DNA of 64,000 nucleotides from Stutzerimonas stutzeri (lineage in GTDB: Bacteria; Pseudomonadota; Gammaproteobacteria; Pseudomonadales; Pseudomonadaceae): positions 3,437,001 to 3,501,000 of the forward strand of contig NZ_CP036186.1 of the NCBI RefSeq assembly GCF_015291885.1, in the 5' to 3' direction. The notes under the pieces are model-generated. The model searched no databases and was not told the origin of the DNA. It worked only from the letters and a program-made list of their open reading frames with translations. Made by a program: the position numbers and the translations under genes. Below are positions 9,401 through 20,279 of this stretch, one piece after another (the stretch's first letter is position 1; each line of letters begins with the position of its first letter).

Positions 9401-10359
9401 ACCTCGATCTGACTCCCCTCGCCTGGCGCCTGGCCGGCACCCCGCTGGCCGCCTGGGCCAACGGCGTTCAGCAGCAGCTGGATGCCAAACTCGCGGTCGG
9501 TCACGGCGATCTGCCGCGCTGGCGGCGTGCCGTCGATGCGCTGCCTGCGCTGGCGCCTGTGCAGGTCGAACTGCGTGACAGCTTCCGCCTCGACGCGACC
9601 TGTGACGACGCCACGCGCCAGGTCACCCACGATGCGCTGATGGGGCTCTCGCCATGGCGCAAGGGTCCGTTCGACGTATTCGGCGTACATGTCGATACGG
9701 AATGGCGCTCGGACTGGAAATGGGACCGGGTCGCACCGCACCTGAATCTGGCCGGCAAACGCATCCTCGACGTCGGTTGCGGTAACGGCTACTACATGTG
9801 GCGCATGCTCGGTGCCGGCGCCGACAGCGTGGTCGGGGTCGACCCGAACTGGCTGTTCTTCTGCCAGTTCCATGCGATGAAGCGCTACCTGCAGGAGCTG
9901 CCGGTCTGGCATCTGCCGTTCGCACTGGAAGAACTGCCGGCCAGGCTCGAAGGCTTCGAGACGGTGTTCTCCATGGGCGTGCTCTACCATCGCCGCTCGC
10001 CGGTCGACCATCTGCTCGATCTCAAGGACTGCCTGGTACGCGGCGGCGAACTGGTACTGGAAACCCTGGTGGTGGAAGGCGACGAAAACACCGCACTGGT
10101 GCCGGAAGACCGCTATGCGCAGATGCGCAACGTCTGGTTCCTGCCCTCGGTGAAGGCGCTGGAATGCTGGTTGCGCCGCGCCGGCTTCGTGGACGTGCGC
10201 TGCGTCGACGTCAGCGTGACCAGCGTCGCGGAACAGCGCAGCACCGAGTGGATGCGCTACCAGTCGTTACCCGACTTCCTCGACCCGCAAGACCACGGCA
10301 AAACGGTCGAAGGCCTGCCGGCCCCGATGCGCGCAGTACTCCTCGCCCGCAAGCCCTGA
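9397..10359 (+). CDS. cmoB: tRNA U34 carboxymethyltransferase
   Basis: 320 residues. It transfers the carboxymethyl group of carboxy-SAM to 5-hydroxyuridine 34, giving cmo5U in tRNAs that read four-fold codon boxes. Recognisable stretches are [49 protein letters not shown] (SAM loop) and [12 protein letters not shown]. The start ATG overlaps the cmoA stop. Confidence 0.95.
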   Translation: MNLDLTPLAWRLAGTPLAAWANGVQQQLDAKLAVGHGDLPRWRRAVDALPALAPVQVELRDSFRLDATCDDATRQVTHDALMGLSPWRKGPFDVFGVHVDTEWRSDWKWDRVAPHLNLAGKRILDVGCGNGYYMWRMLGAGADSVVGVDPNWLFFCQFHAMKRYLQELPVWHLPFALEELPARLEGFETVFSMGVLYHRRSPVDHLLDLKDCLVRGGELVLETLVVEGDENTALVPEDRYAQMRNVWFLPSVKALECWLRRAGFVDVRCVDVSVTSVAEQRSTEWMRYQSLPDFLDPQDHGKTVEGLPAPMRAVLLARKP

Positions 10360-10374
10360 CAGCAGGTTGGCCGC

Positions 10375-10662
10375 TCAGCGAGCGTGGCGCGCAGGGCATC
10401 GACGCTTGCGCCGCTGCGCTACCAACTGGCGCAACGGCGCCTGAGCCATTTCACTGAGCCGGCGCCGATCCAGATCGCGCGAAGCCAACTGGAGATCATC
10501 CAGCTTCAGCAGTCGCCGATACAGACGCCGCTGCCGCCAGGCGCGAAACCAGTCCTGCAGGTTGCGCTGCAGATCCAGCGGCCACATGGCCGGCATATAG
10601 AAGTCCGGCATCTGCGCCTCGGATTTTTGCCGTACATGGGTATCGCGTCGTTCACCAGGCAT
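10375..10662 (-). CDS. DUF1127-like small basic protein
   Basis: 95 residues, very rich in Arg. The core WRQRRLYRRLLKLDDLQLAS with RDLDRRRLSEMAQAP follows the DUF1127 pattern (Trp, Arg-rich helix, LDD, then D-x-D-R). The start at 10662 has a perfect GGAGGTGAGC ribosome site, which rules out the longer reading from 10692. Members of this family are small cytosolic proteins, some linked to RNA turnover or stress; the role here is unknown. It is convergent with cmoB. Confidence 0.7.
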   Translation of the reverse strand: MPGERRDTHVRQKSEAQMPDFYMPAMWPLDLQRNLQDWFRAWRQRRLYRRLLKLDDLQLASRDLDRRRLSEMAQAPLRQLVAQRRKRRCPARHAR

Positions 10663-10794
10663 GCTCACCTCCGCTTCGCTCGCGGGGGCCACGGGCTGTG
10701 GCGCCTCCGGTTGCCTAAAGGATGAGCGGGCATCATTCGTTCAAACAAACGACTAATATGAAATCCTGTGTTCAGAAAAACTGAAGCCTACCCT

Positions 10795-11748
10795 ATGCCC
10801 GAGCCGCTTGAGCAATCCACTACCCCCTCGACGCCGCTGCTGGAAAGCGATGTCCTGCGCACCTTCGTTGCTATTGCCGAAAGCGGCAGCTTCACTCGCG
10901 CCGCGGGACAGATCTATCGCAGTACCTCGGCGGTCAGCATGCAGATCAAGCGCCTGGAAGAGACCCTTGGGCGCTCCCTGTTCGTCCGCGAGGCGCGACA
11001 GGTGCGCCTTACACCGGCCGGCGAGACGCTGCTCGGCTATGCCCGACGCCTGCTCAAGCTCAACGAGGAGGCCATCGCGCACTTCCTCCAGCCAGCACTG
11101 CAGGGCCGCGTGCGCTTCGGTACGCCGGCGGATGTCGGGACGCGCATCCTGCCCGGTCTGCTGGCGTTGTTCGCCCGCAGCCATCCCGGAGTCGAAGTGG
11201 ATGTGTCGGTCGCACGCAGCATCGACATGATTGAGCGCATCGACGCAGGCGAACTGGACCTCGCCCTGGTCACCGTCGGCAATCTTGGCCAGGACGATTC
11301 GCGGGGCGAGCCGATTCATAGCGAACCGCTGGTCTGGGCCGGCCGCAGCGGTGGTGTCGCCGCGCTGCGCACGCCGCTGCCGCTGGCGCTGGCCAGCCCA
11401 GATTGCGCCTGGCGGCGACAGGCACTGGATGCCCTCGACCGCATCGGCCGCAGCTACCGAGTGGCCTACTCCAGCGAACAGACTTCGGGACAGGAGGCCG
11501 CGATGATTGCCGATCTCGCCATCGCGCCCTACCCATCAAGCCTGATTCGCCCGCCCCTGCAGCGTCTCGATGGGCAGTATGGGTTGCCACAACTGGGCGA
11601 GTATCAGATCAAGCTGCTACGTGGCAGCAATCGCAGCGAAGCCGTTGAGGTGCTGGCCGCACAGGTGATCGCCGCCTTCGTCGAATACCGCACACGACCG
11701 GCCAAGCGATTGGAGCGAAACGAGGAGATCAAATGGCACGCTGGTTGA
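10795..11748 (+). CDS. LysR-family transcriptional regulator
   Basis: 317 residues. N-terminal winged helix-turn-helix (LRTFVAIAESGSFTRAAGQI, SAVSMQIKRLEETLGRSLFV), a linker helix, then a periplasmic-binding-like effector domain (GRVRFGTPADVGTRILPGLL). The target and inducer cannot be read from the sequence. Its last 16 bases overlap the following DUF2905 gene, suggesting co-transcription. The start at 10795 has only a weak ribosome site (TGAAG). Confidence 0.88.
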   Translation: MPEPLEQSTTPSTPLLESDVLRTFVAIAESGSFTRAAGQIYRSTSAVSMQIKRLEETLGRSLFVREARQVRLTPAGETLLGYARRLLKLNEEAIAHFLQPALQGRVRFGTPADVGTRILPGLLALFARSHPGVEVDVSVARSIDMIERIDAGELDLALVTVGNLGQDDSRGEPIHSEPLVWAGRSGGVAALRTPLPLALASPDCAWRRQALDALDRIGRSYRVAYSSEQTSGQEAAMIADLAIAPYPSSLIRPPLQRLDGQYGLPQLGEYQIKLLRGSNRSEAVEVLAAQVIAAFVEYRTRPAKRLERNEEIKWHAG

Positions 11749-11939
11749 TCGTGGCGGGCGCTGCGCTGCTACTGCTCGGCATCGCCTGGCACTACTTCCC
11801 ATGGCTGCTGAACTGGTTCGGCCGCCTACCGGGAGACATCCGCATCGAGTCCGAACGCAGCCGGGTGTTCATCCCGATCACCTCGATGGTGATTCTCAGC
11901 GTGGTGCTGACCGTACTGATCAACCTGTTCCGCCGCTGA
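11733..11939 (+). CDS. DUF2905 family small membrane protein
   Basis: 68 residues: two hydrophobic helices (WLIVAGAALLLLGIAW and FIPITSMVILSVVLTVLINL) joined by the family hallmark LNWFGRLPGDIRIE. Function unknown. It begins inside the end of the LysR gene after AACGAGGAGATCAA, a strong ribosome site. Confidence 0.85.
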   Translation: MARWLIVAGAALLLLGIAWHYFPWLLNWFGRLPGDIRIESERSRVFIPITSMVILSVVLTVLINLFRR

Positions 11940-11992
11940 GCAGCGCCGTTCGGCGGAGGATCGCGAACGCGCCCTCCAGCGGACGGCTTGTC

Positions 11993-12739
11993 TCACCCCC
12001 GCGCTGCGGCGCTGAGGATCAGGTGCTTCATTTCCTTGACCGCCTGCTTGAAGCCTACGAACAGCGCATGGGCGACGATGGCGTGGCCGATATTCAGCTC
12101 ATTGACGCCCCGGATCGCGGCGATGGCCTCGGCGTTGTGGTAATGCAGACCATGGCCGGCATTGACGATCAGGCCGTGACTCAGGCCGGCCTCGACACCA
12201 TCGCGAATGCGCGCGAGCTCGCAGGCCCGCTCGGCAACGCCGTGGGCATCGGCATAGCGACCCGTGTGCAGTTCGATGGCCGGCGCACCGACCCGGGCCG
12301 CCGCCTCGATCTGCCGCGGATCGGCATCGATGAACAGCGAGACTTCCGCGCCGCAGCCACGCAAACGCTCAACCGCCTCGCGAATGCGCGCCTCCTGACC
12401 GGCGACATCCAGCCCACCCTCTGTCGTCAGCTCCTGGCGGGTTTCCGGAACCAGGCAGACATGCTCCGGTCGCAACTGCTCGGCGAACGCGAGCATCGCC
12501 TCGGTGACGCCCATTTCGAAGTTCATCCGCGTCTGCAGGGCGTCCTTCATCATCAGCACATCGCGTTCCTGGATATGCCGACGATCCTCGCGCAGGTGCA
12601 CGGTAATGCCGTCCGCGCCTGCCTCTTCGGCGTCCAGCGCGGCCTTGACCGGGTCCGGATAGCGGGTGCCGCGGGCCTGGCGCAGGGTGGCGACGTGGTC
12701 GACGTTGACGCCGAGCAGAATTCGATTGGCTTCAGTCAC
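11993..12739 (-). CDS. pdxJ: pyridoxine 5'-phosphate synthase
   Basis: 248 residues, TIM barrel. It condenses 1-deoxy-D-xylulose 5-phosphate with 3-amino-2-oxopropyl phosphate in vitamin B6 synthesis. Diagnostic stretches: [18 protein letters not shown] at the N-terminus, [19 protein letters not shown] and [11 protein letters not shown]. It overlaps recO by eight bases and ends the rnc-era-recO-pdxJ run. Confidence 0.97.
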   Translation of the reverse strand: MTEANRILLGVNVDHVATLRQARGTRYPDPVKAALDAEEAGADGITVHLREDRRHIQERDVLMMKDALQTRMNFEMGVTEAMLAFAEQLRPEHVCLVPETRQELTTEGGLDVAGQEARIREAVERLRGCGAEVSLFIDADPRQIEAAARVGAPAIELHTGRYADAHGVAERACELARIRDGVEAGLSHGLIVNAGHGLHYHNAEAIAAIRGVNELNIGHAIVAHALFVGFKQAVKEMKHLILSAAARG

Positions 12740-13421
12740 GCGGGGCCTCCTTCAGGTTCATGAACAACTCGCGGCTGACTAGCGGTCGGCCGCCCAGATG
12801 CGGTGCCAGAGCCTGGCGCATCAGCCGTTTGGCGGCAGCGAGCGCGCCCGGCACCTGCCAATCGGCCTCGGCCATGGCCAAGAGTTCCGCGCCGTTGAAC
12901 AGCCCCGGCTGAAATCCCGCGACCGGCTCCAGGCCGGCATCGGGCAACAGATGATAAAGACGCTGCGGGTCGATCGGCTGGCCGGCGATGTCTACATCGA
13001 GGGCAAAACCATAGCCCAACTCGCTGAGCAGCCGCCATTCGAAGGCACGCAGCAGCGGCTCCAGCGGCCGATGTGCGGCCAGGGCCGGCAGTGTGGCGAC
13101 GTAATGATCGAAAAGTGCGGGGTGCGCGTCTTCGGCAGGTAGCAGGCGAATCAGCAGTTCGTTGAGGTACATGCCACTGAACAGTGCCTGGCCATCTAGC
13201 CAGTGCGCCGGGCCGGCGCTTTCGATACGGGCAACGGTCTTCAGCTCGGACTTGCCACGCAGCTCGACTTCCAGCGATACGAAGGGACGGATCAAACTGC
13301 CGGCCCTACCACGCGCGGCACGCATGACGGCACGCAGCCGGCCCTGCGGGGTGAACAGGTCGACCAGCGCGCTGCTTTCCTTGTACGGACGACTGTGCAG
13401 AACGAACGCAGGTTGGTGCAT
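12732..13421 (-). CDS. recO: DNA repair protein RecO
   Basis: 229 residues. N-terminal OB-fold ([30 protein letters not shown]) and a helical domain with [20 protein letters not shown]. RecO helps RecR load RecA onto SSB-coated single-stranded DNA. The zinc-finger cysteines of some RecO proteins are absent, as in other gammaproteobacteria. It lies between era (48-base gap) and pdxJ. Confidence 0.94.
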   Translation of the reverse strand: MHQPAFVLHSRPYKESSALVDLFTPQGRLRAVMRAARGRAGSLIRPFVSLEVELRGKSELKTVARIESAGPAHWLDGQALFSGMYLNELLIRLLPAEDAHPALFDHYVATLPALAAHRPLEPLLRAFEWRLLSELGYGFALDVDIAGQPIDPQRLYHLLPDAGLEPVAGFQPGLFNGAELLAMAEADWQVPGALAAAKRLMRQALAPHLGGRPLVSRELFMNLKEAPRD

Positions 13422-13469
13422 GGCAGCCCAGAAGGTGCGTGATGCGCACCGTTGATTGCGGGTCGGCGC

Positions 13470-14381
13470 TTACTGGTAACCCAGCGAATGCAGCGCGCGC
13501 TCATCGTCGGACCAGCCACCCTTCACCTTGACCCACAGGTGGAGCATTACCTTGGAGTCGAATAGCACCTCCATGTCCTTGCGCGCTTCCTGGCCGATAC
13601 GTTTGATGCGCTCGCCCTTGTCGCCGATGATGATCTTCTTCTGCCCGTCACGCTCGACCAGAATCAGTGCATGGATGTGCAACACGCGGCCTTCCTGCTT
13701 GAAGTCCTCGATCTCCACGGTGATCTGGTACGGCAGTTCGGCACCGAGCTGGCGCATGATCTTCTCGCGGACCAGTTCAGCGGCAAGGAAACGGCTGCTA
13801 CGGTCAGTAATCTGATCTTCCGGAAAGAAATGCTCACTCTCAGGCAAGCGATCGGCGACCAGTTTTTCCAGCGTTTCCAGATTCTGCCCGTGCTGCGCCG
13901 AGATCGGCACGATCTCGGCGTTCGGCAGTTGTTCGGCCAGCCAGCGCAGATGCGGCAGCAGCTCGGCCTTGTCTTCGACACGATCGGTCTTGTTCACCGC
14001 GATGATGAGCGGTCCAGTGACGTACTGCACGCGCTCGAGCACGGCTTGGTCCTCGTCGGTCCAACGGGTGCGATCGACAACGAATATCACAACATCAACG
14101 TCCTTCAACGCTGACGCCGCGGTCCGATTCATGTAACGGTTGAGCGCCGTTTCACCGTTCTTGTGCAGCCCGGGCGTATCGACATACACGGCCTGCACGC
14201 TGCCTTCGGTCTTGATGCCGAGCATGTTGTGGCGGGTGGTTTGCGGTTTGCGCGAGGTGATTGCCAGTTTTTGCCCAAGGATATGGTTGAGCAGGGTGGA
14301 CTTGCCGACGTTCGGCCGGCCAACGATCGCGACGTACCCGCAACGGCTAACGTCCTCGGGCTGTAGCTGTTCGTCAGTCAT
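13470..14381 (-). CDS. era: GTPase Era
   Basis: 303 residues. GTP-binding motifs GRPNVGKS (G1), DTPGLH (G3) and NKTD (G4) are followed by the C-terminal KH domain ([29 protein letters not shown]). Era binds the 3' end of 16S rRNA and checks 30S assembly. The ATG at 14381 sits nine bases from GGAG and is preferred to the one at 14387. It overlaps the end of rnc, so the pair are coupled. Confidence 0.97.
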   Translation of the reverse strand: MTDEQLQPEDVSRCGYVAIVGRPNVGKSTLLNHILGQKLAITSRKPQTTRHNMLGIKTEGSVQAVYVDTPGLHKNGETALNRYMNRTAASALKDVDVVIFVVDRTRWTDEDQAVLERVQYVTGPLIIAVNKTDRVEDKAELLPHLRWLAEQLPNAEIVPISAQHGQNLETLEKLVADRLPESEHFFPEDQITDRSSRFLAAELVREKIMRQLGAELPYQITVEIEDFKQEGRVLHIHALILVERDGQKKIIIGDKGERIKRIGQEARKDMEVLFDSKVMLHLWVKVKGGWSDDERALHSLGYQ

Positions 14382-15063
14382 GTCCATTCTCCACGCCCAA
14401 AGCGATCAATGCGGCTGCCGCAGCAACCTGTTCGGCAATACGGCGGCTGGCGCCCTGCCCATGGGTTTTATCATTGAGCAAAGCCACCTGACATTCGACG
14501 AAGAACGTGCGGCAATGCGGTTCGCCCTGGATATCTACCACCTCATACCGCGGCAAATCACAGGCGCGCGACTGCAAGAACTCCTGCAGGCGCGTCTTGG
14601 GATCCTTGTTGGTGTCGACCAGGGTCAGCCCCTGCAGCTCGTTGGCCAACCAGGCGACTACCCGCTCGCGCGCAACGTCCATACCGGCGTCCAGGTAAAT
14701 GGCACCGATCAGTGCTTCGAGGGTATCCGCGAGAATCGACTCACGGCGAAAACCGCCGCTCTTGAGCTCACCTGAGCCCAAGCGCAAGTATTCGCCGAGC
14801 TCGAATCCACGAGCCAACACCGCCAGCGTCTCGCCTTTGACCAGTCGAGCCCGCAGACGCGATAGCTGCCCCTCACGGGCTTGCGGAAAGTGATTGAACA
14901 GCGCTTCACCGGCAACAAAATTGAGGATGGCGTCGCCAAGAAACTCCAGACGCTCATTGTTGCGCCCGGCAAAGCTGCGATGGGTCAGAGCCAGGAGCAT
15001 GAGCTCCTGGTCCTTGAATTGATAACCGAGCCTGCGCTCGAGACGGGCTAACGAAGTGCTCAC
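14374..15063 (-). CDS. rnc: ribonuclease III
   Basis: 229 residues. The RNase III signature [13 protein letters not shown] carries the metal-binding acidic residues, and the C-terminal double-stranded RNA-binding domain starts at [12 protein letters not shown]. It cleaves double-stranded RNA in rRNA precursors and regulatory duplexes. It is four bases from, and overlaps, the DUF4845 gene upstream; era follows with an overlap. Confidence 0.97.
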   Translation of the reverse strand: MSTSLARLERRLGYQFKDQELMLLALTHRSFAGRNNERLEFLGDAILNFVAGEALFNHFPQAREGQLSRLRARLVKGETLAVLARGFELGEYLRLGSGELKSGGFRRESILADTLEALIGAIYLDAGMDVARERVVAWLANELQGLTLVDTNKDPKTRLQEFLQSRACDLPRYEVVDIQGEPHCRTFFVECQVALLNDKTHGQGASRRIAEQVAAAAALIALGVENGHD

Positions 15064-15437
15064 GGCATCCTTAGGCGATATTCTTTGTCGAAGTTCGCCA
15101 CCAGATCGAGGTTGCGGATCAGCGGCTCGCGTTTTTCGTATTTCAGGTGCGCTCTGAATTCGTTGTTCTGGATCTCGACCTTCAGCGCTTCCTTCAGATC
15201 GATGTCCTGGATGCCGTTGACCTGCATCCCCTTGCTGACATGACTATAGAACTCCCCGACGCTGCGAATATCTAGCGCTTCGTCGGTTTCCACGGATTGA
15301 ATAATCTTGTCCATGGACATGTAATCGAAATAATGCGGGAACATCTTGAATCCGGTACTGGCCACAAATGCCACAACCGCCAGGACCATGATCCAGCTCA
15401 GCATGGACAGCCCTTTTTGCGAACGCGCAAAACTCAT
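15060..15437 (-). CDS. DUF4845 family single-pass membrane protein
   Basis: 125 residues with an N-terminal basic stretch and one membrane helix ([18 protein letters not shown]), the rest periplasmic. This family sits between lepB and rnc in Pseudomonas; function unknown. The stop overlaps the rnc start (ATGA-type). Confidence 0.85.
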   Translation of the reverse strand: MSFARSQKGLSMLSWIMVLAVVAFVASTGFKMFPHYFDYMSMDKIIQSVETDEALDIRSVGEFYSHVSKGMQVNGIQDIDLKEALKVEIQNNEFRAHLKYEKREPLIRNLDLVANFDKEYRLRMP

Positions 15438-15529
15438 GTCGACCTCTATGTCGTTACGATACCCGCCGATCGGGGCAGGACAAATATAGCGACCCTGCGT
15501 CGCTCAACAGGGGCCGCAATTCACAGCTT

Positions 15530-16384
15530 TCAGTGAATCAGGCCCACGCGGGAGAAATTCGGCAGGTTGCCGAGCTTCGGATCAGGCCAGCTCATCCAAA
15601 CGGCGAAAGCCTTGCCTACGATATTGCGATCCGGGACCATCCCGGCAAGCTCGGAGGGAATCGACTCATCTTGCCAGTAACGACTGTCGTTCGAGTTGTC
15701 GCGGTTGTCGCCCATCATGAAGTAGTGTTCCGCCGGCACAATCCACTGCCGGCTCGGCTCGATGCGATAGCGCCCCATTTCCTTGCGGATCAGGTGTTCC
15801 ATCTCTCCCAGCTTCTCCCGATACAACACCGCACTGCCCAAGCTGCCCGGCTCCTCGCCGACCAAGGTTTCGGCAACCAGCTGATCGTTGACGTACAGCC
15901 GCCGATCTCTGCTATAGCGCACGATATCCCCCGGCAAGCCAACGACGCGCTTGATGTAGTTGATGCTCGGTTGATTGGGGTAGCGGAAGACCATGACATC
16001 GCCACGCTTCGGATCGCTGACTTCAATCACCTTCGTATCCACCACAGGCAGGCGAATGCCGTAGGCAAACTTGTTCACCAGAATGAAGTCACCCACTTCA
16101 AGTGTGGGAATCATCGAACCGGATGGAATCTGGAACGGCTCGACCAGGAACGAGCGCAACACCAGCACGATGGCCAGCACCGGAAAGAACGACTTTCCGT
16201 ATTCGATCAGCACTGGTTCCTTGTTCAAGGCTTCGAGCGTTGATGGGTCAATTTCCCCGGTGCGCCCTTCGTAGTTGGCGATCGCGGCCCGCCTGCGAGG
16301 TGCGAAGAACAGCAAATCGCTGAGTGCCAACAAGCCACAAACAGCTACTGCGATAACCAGCAACAAAGGGAAATTAATCGACAT
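15530..16384 (-). CDS. lepB: signal peptidase I
   Basis: 284 residues. Two N-terminal membrane helices (residues 5-26 and 64-80), then the periplasmic catalytic domain with Ser90 in PSGSM and Lys145 in YIKRVVGLPGD, and the box GDNRDNSNDSRYW. It removes signal peptides from exported proteins. It follows lepA directly (one base between stop and start). Confidence 0.98.
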   Translation of the reverse strand: MSINFPLLLVIAVAVCGLLALSDLLFFAPRRRAAIANYEGRTGEIDPSTLEALNKEPVLIEYGKSFFPVLAIVLVLRSFLVEPFQIPSGSMIPTLEVGDFILVNKFAYGIRLPVVDTKVIEVSDPKRGDVMVFRYPNQPSINYIKRVVGLPGDIVRYSRDRRLYVNDQLVAETLVGEEPGSLGSAVLYREKLGEMEHLIRKEMGRYRIEPSRQWIVPAEHYFMMGDNRDNSNDSRYWQDESIPSELAGMVPDRNIVGKAFAVWMSWPDPKLGNLPNFSRVGLIH

Positions 16385-16385
16385 A

Positions 16386-18185
16386 TCAGCTATCTACCTT
16401 CAACACCGCGAGGAAGGCCTCCTGCGGGATTTCGACGTTGCCGACCTGCTTCATGCGCTTCTTACCGGCTTTCTGCTTCTCCAGCAGCTTGCGCTTACGG
16501 CTGACGTCGCCACCGTAGCACTTGGCAAGAACGTTTTTGCGCAACGCCTTGACAGTACTGCGAGCGACAATCTGACCGCCGATAGCGGCTTGAATAGCGA
16601 CGTCGAACATCTGGCGCGGGATCAGCTCCTTCATCTTCTCGACGAGGATGCGGCCCTTATAGTGGGCATTGTCACGGTGGACGATCAAAGCTAGCGCGTC
16701 GACCTTGTCGCCATTGATCAGGATGTCCAGACGCGTCAGGTTCGCCGACTGGAAACACTCGAAGCTGTAATCCAGCGAGGCGTAGCCGCGACTGCACGAT
16801 TTCAAGCGGTCGAAAAAGTCCAGTACCACCTCGCTCATCGGCAGGTCGTAACGCACCTGCACCTGAGTCCCGAGGAACTGCAGGTCACGCTGCACCCCTC
16901 GTTTCTCGATGCAAAGAGTGATGACGTTACCCAAGTGCTCTTGCGGCACGAGGATATTGGCGCGCACGATCGGCTCGCGCATGTCCTCGATGGAGGACAC
17001 ATCCGGGAGCTTGGACGGGCTATCGACATAAATGGTGTCGCCGTTCTTCAGCACGATCTCATAGACCACTGTCGGCGCAGTAGTGATCAGATCCAGATCG
17101 TATTCGCGCTCAAGCCGCTCCTGGATGATCTCCATGTGGAGCATGCCGAGGAAGCCGATACGGAAGCCGAAGCCCAGTGCGTCGGAGCTTTCCGGCTCGT
17201 ATTGCAGCGCTGCGTCATTGAGGGTGAGTTTCTGCAATGCCTCGCGGAAATCCTCGAAATCATCCGAGCTGACTGGGAACAGACCCGCATAGACCTGCGG
17301 CTTGACGCGCTTGAAGCCGGGCAGCATTTCCACATCCGGCGTGCTCGACAGTGTCAGCGTGTCGCCCACTGGAGCGCCGAGAATGTCCTTGATGCCAGCG
17401 ATGATGAAGCCCACTTCACCGGCCTTCAGGTCTGCCGTGGCGGTGTGCTTGGGATTGAAAACGCCGACGCTGTCCACCTGGTGGACCTTACCGGTGGATT
17501 TAACCAACACCTTGTCGCCCTTCTTGATACGACCGTGACGCACCCGTACCAGAGAAACGACGCCGAGATAGTTATCGAACCAGGAGTCGATGATGAGCGC
17601 CTGCAGCGGCGCCTCGATATCACCGGTCGGCGGCGGTATGACGGCGACCAGACGCTCGAGCACCTCGTCTACGCCCATGCCACTCTTGGCACTACAGGCG
17701 ACGGCGTCGGTGGCATCGATACCGATGATGTGCTCGATCTCTTCCTTGACCTTATCCGGGTCGGCCTGCGGCAGATCCATCTTGTTCAGCACCGGCATTA
17801 CCTCAAGGCCCTGCTCGATCGCCGTGTAGCAGTTGGCAACCGATTGCGCCTCGACGCCCTGGCCGGCATCGACCACCAGCAGCGCACCCTCGCAGGCGGC
17901 CAGCGAACGGCTGACTTCATAGGTGAAGTCGACATGGCCAGGCGTATCGATGAAGTTCAGCTGGTAGGTCTTGCCGTCGCGCGCGGGGTAATAAAGCGTG
18001 ACGCTGTGGGCCTTGATGGTAATGCCGCGCTCGCGCTCGAGGTCCATCGAGTCCAGGACCTGTGCTTCCATTTCACGCTCGGTCAGACCGCCGCACATCT
18101 GGATGAACCGGTCGGCCAGCGTCGACTTGCCGTGATCGATATGGGCGATGATGGAAAAGTTGCGGATATGACTCAGGTCGCTCAC
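16386..18185 (-). CDS. lepA: elongation factor 4 (LepA)
   Basis: 599 residues. GTPase domain with [17 protein letters not shown] and NKMD, then domains II-III-V of EF-G type and the LepA-specific C-terminal domain ([18 protein letters not shown]). It acts on stalled or maturing ribosomes. Transcribed with lepB downstream; a terminator separates it from mucD upstream. Confidence 0.98.
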   Translation of the reverse strand: MSDLSHIRNFSIIAHIDHGKSTLADRFIQMCGGLTEREMEAQVLDSMDLERERGITIKAHSVTLYYPARDGKTYQLNFIDTPGHVDFTYEVSRSLAACEGALLVVDAGQGVEAQSVANCYTAIEQGLEVMPVLNKMDLPQADPDKVKEEIEHIIGIDATDAVACSAKSGMGVDEVLERLVAVIPPPTGDIEAPLQALIIDSWFDNYLGVVSLVRVRHGRIKKGDKVLVKSTGKVHQVDSVGVFNPKHTATADLKAGEVGFIIAGIKDILGAPVGDTLTLSSTPDVEMLPGFKRVKPQVYAGLFPVSSDDFEDFREALQKLTLNDAALQYEPESSDALGFGFRIGFLGMLHMEIIQERLEREYDLDLITTAPTVVYEIVLKNGDTIYVDSPSKLPDVSSIEDMREPIVRANILVPQEHLGNVITLCIEKRGVQRDLQFLGTQVQVRYDLPMSEVVLDFFDRLKSCSRGYASLDYSFECFQSANLTRLDILINGDKVDALALIVHRDNAHYKGRILVEKMKELIPRQMFDVAIQAAIGGQIVARSTVKALRKNVLAKCYGGDVSRKRKLLEKQKAGKKRMKQVGNVEIPQEAFLAVLKVDS

Positions 18186-18322
18186 AGCTCAACACTCGGA
18201 AAAGTCGCGGGCCGATTGCCCGCCGAAAATAGCCGCGAAGTGTAACTGATCAGTCCTGGCAGTGCCACGCACAAGCCATTCGCATGCCGACCAGTAGCGC
18301 TGATGCCTGTTTCAAATACGCT

Positions 18323-18355
18323 AAAAACAAAAAGGGCGGCCCGACGACCACCCTT
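18323..18355 (-). terminator. intrinsic terminator after mucD
   Basis: Read on the minus strand: AAGGGTGG, loop TCGTCGGG, CCGCCCTT, followed by TTTTGTTTTT. The stem is 8 bp with one G-T pair. It ends the algU-mucABCD transcript before lepA. Confidence 0.85.
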
Positions 18356-18374
18356 CTGTTTTACTTCACCGGCG

Positions 18375-19790
18375 TTATTCGGCCAGCTTGAACGTGATGA
18401 AACTGGCACGTCCCTGTCGCAGTACGCGCATCGAAACCGAGCGGTTCTTTGGCAGCTGCTCAGCCACCCGACCGAAGGTTGCTGCGGAGTTGATGGCCTG
18501 GTTGTTCAGGTGGGTGATCACATCACCGGGGCGCAGGCCGATCATCGCCGCAGGCCCATTGAGTATCTCGGTGATCACCACGCCGCCGGGCAGATCGAGG
18601 CTCTTCTTCTGCTCCTCGGTCAACTCGGTCACCTTCACGCCCAAGCGGTTATCGCTGCGCTCCTGGCCACCGCTGGAGGCCGCTACCGCTTCGCCCTCTT
18701 CCGGCATGGCGCCAATGCTCACCTCGAGCATCTTGCGATCACCGTCGCGCACTACTTCCATCCGCGCCTTGCTGCCAGGCTTCAAAGCGCCTACCAGATG
18801 GGGCAGGTCGGCCGACATGACGATAGGCTTGCCGTTGAGGCTGAGAATGACATCACCCACACGCAGCCCGCTTCGCGCTGCCGGACCACCGTCCATTACC
18901 TGAGCTACCAGCGCTCCGGCAGGCCGCTCGAGACCAAAGGATTCGGCCAGGTCTTTGTTCACCTCCTGAATAACCACACCGAGCCAACCGCGGCTGACCT
19001 TGCCATCGGTGCGCAGTTGATCCGCCACGTCCATCGCCACATCAATCGGGATCGCGAAGGAAAGCCCCATGAAGCCACCGGAACGCGTGAATATCTGCGA
19101 ATTGATGCCGATCACCTCACCCTTCAGATTGAACAGCGGCCCGCCCGAATTACCCGGGTTGATCGCTACGTCGGTTTGAATGAATGGGACGTAGCTCTCG
19201 TTAGGCAGGCTACGACCGGTCGCACTGACGATACCTGCGGTCACCGTGTGATCGAAGCCGAAAGGCGATCCAATTGCCAGCACCCACTCACCAGCCTTCA
19301 GCTCATCGGAACGGCCAATCTTCACGGTCGGCAGCCCCTTACCCTCAACCTTGAGGACAGCTACATCCGAACGCGGATCAGCACCAACCAGCTTCGCTTC
19401 AAGCTCGCTCCGATCAGGTAAGCGGACGATGATTTCATCGGCACCGGCGACCACATGATTGTTGGTCAGCACATAGCCATCGTCGGAAATGATAAAACCC
19501 GAACCCAAGGATTGCGCTTCACGCTGCTGCCCGCGACCGGGCGCCCCTGGCATCTGCGGGATGCTGTGCTCGAAGAACTCACGAAAGATGGGCGGCAGCC
19601 CTTCAAGCTCGGGCATCTGCGACGTGGTGCCACGAGTCGGCACCTTTTGCTTGGTACTGATGTTCACCACTGCTGGCGAGGCACTTTCAACCAGCGGCGT
19701 AAAATCAGGCAAAGCCGCCTGCGCGACCATGGCCTGCCCGAACAACGCAAGGCCCGCCACGAAGGCAAAGCAGCTATTTCGATTGAACAT
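18375..19790 (-). CDS. mucD: periplasmic serine protease MucD (DegP/HtrA type)
   Basis: 471 residues from the ATG at 19790. Signal peptide (FVAGLALFGQAMVAQA), trypsin-like domain with triad His112 (NNHVV), Asp142 (RSDVAVLK) and Ser215 (GNSGGPL), then two PDZ domains (GWLGVVIQEVN; RLGVKVTEL). It clears misfolded periplasmic proteins and restrains AlgU activation. A longer reading from 19820 would push the signal peptide inside. Last gene of the algU operon, 36 bases after mucC. Confidence 0.95.
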   Translation of the reverse strand: MFNRNSCFAFVAGLALFGQAMVAQAALPDFTPLVESASPAVVNISTKQKVPTRGTTSQMPELEGLPPIFREFFEHSIPQMPGAPGRGQQREAQSLGSGFIISDDGYVLTNNHVVAGADEIIVRLPDRSELEAKLVGADPRSDVAVLKVEGKGLPTVKIGRSDELKAGEWVLAIGSPFGFDHTVTAGIVSATGRSLPNESYVPFIQTDVAINPGNSGGPLFNLKGEVIGINSQIFTRSGGFMGLSFAIPIDVAMDVADQLRTDGKVSRGWLGVVIQEVNKDLAESFGLERPAGALVAQVMDGGPAARSGLRVGDVILSLNGKPIVMSADLPHLVGALKPGSKARMEVVRDGDRKMLEVSIGAMPEEGEAVAASSGGQERSDNRLGVKVTELTEEQKKSLDLPGGVVITEILNGPAAMIGLRPGDVITHLNNQAINSAATFGRVAEQLPKNRSVSMRVLRQGRASFITFKLAE

Positions 19791-19826
19791 GACTACAAGT
19801 CTCCCCACTGAACAAAACAAGAAAGC

Positions 19827-20279
19827 TCAGGGACTCGCAGGCCCCGCGAGCATGGCGCGCAAGACCACCGGCTGCAGATTCGGGTCACCCGCTGTGCTCC
19901 GGCTTCGCATACGCACAAGCAGCCAGGAAACGAAGAATCCCCCGAGGCCGGCCAAAATGATGATTGGCTCGCGCACCGTGAACTGGGCCGCAACAGTTGC
20001 CGCCGCCATCAGCATGATCAGGGGAAGAAGATAGACAAGGACGGCACCGCGCAGCAATACGTCCTCACGGATACCAACAATGACCGAATCACCAACTTGT
20101 AGCTGCAGGTCACAAAGCGCCCGAATCAGCCCGCGACGCTCACGCACGCCTAACGTATCCATCAGACCTTGACCACAACCACTCTTGGCGGAGCAGCCGG
20201 AACAGGTGCTCTTGCGCCGAGTTTCGACCCATACCGCGCCGTCATCGAGTGCAATAACCCGCCCCGGCTCCTCGATCAT
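19827..20279 (-). CDS. mucC: MucC, RseC/MucC-family membrane protein
   Basis: 150 residues with two hydrophobic helices (AVLVYLLPLIMLMAAATVAA and IIILAGLGGFFVSWLLV) and an N-terminal cysteine cluster (CSGCSAKSGCG) typical of RseC/MucC. The role in AlgU control is modest and not well defined. It overlaps the mucB stop by four bases. Confidence 0.92.
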   Translation of the reverse strand: MIEEPGRVIALDDGAVWVETRRKSTCSGCSAKSGCGQGLMDTLGVRERRGLIRALCDLQLQVGDSVIVGIREDVLLRGAVLVYLLPLIMLMAAATVAAQFTVREPIIILAGLGGFFVSWLLVRMRSRSTAGDPNLQPVVLRAMLAGPASP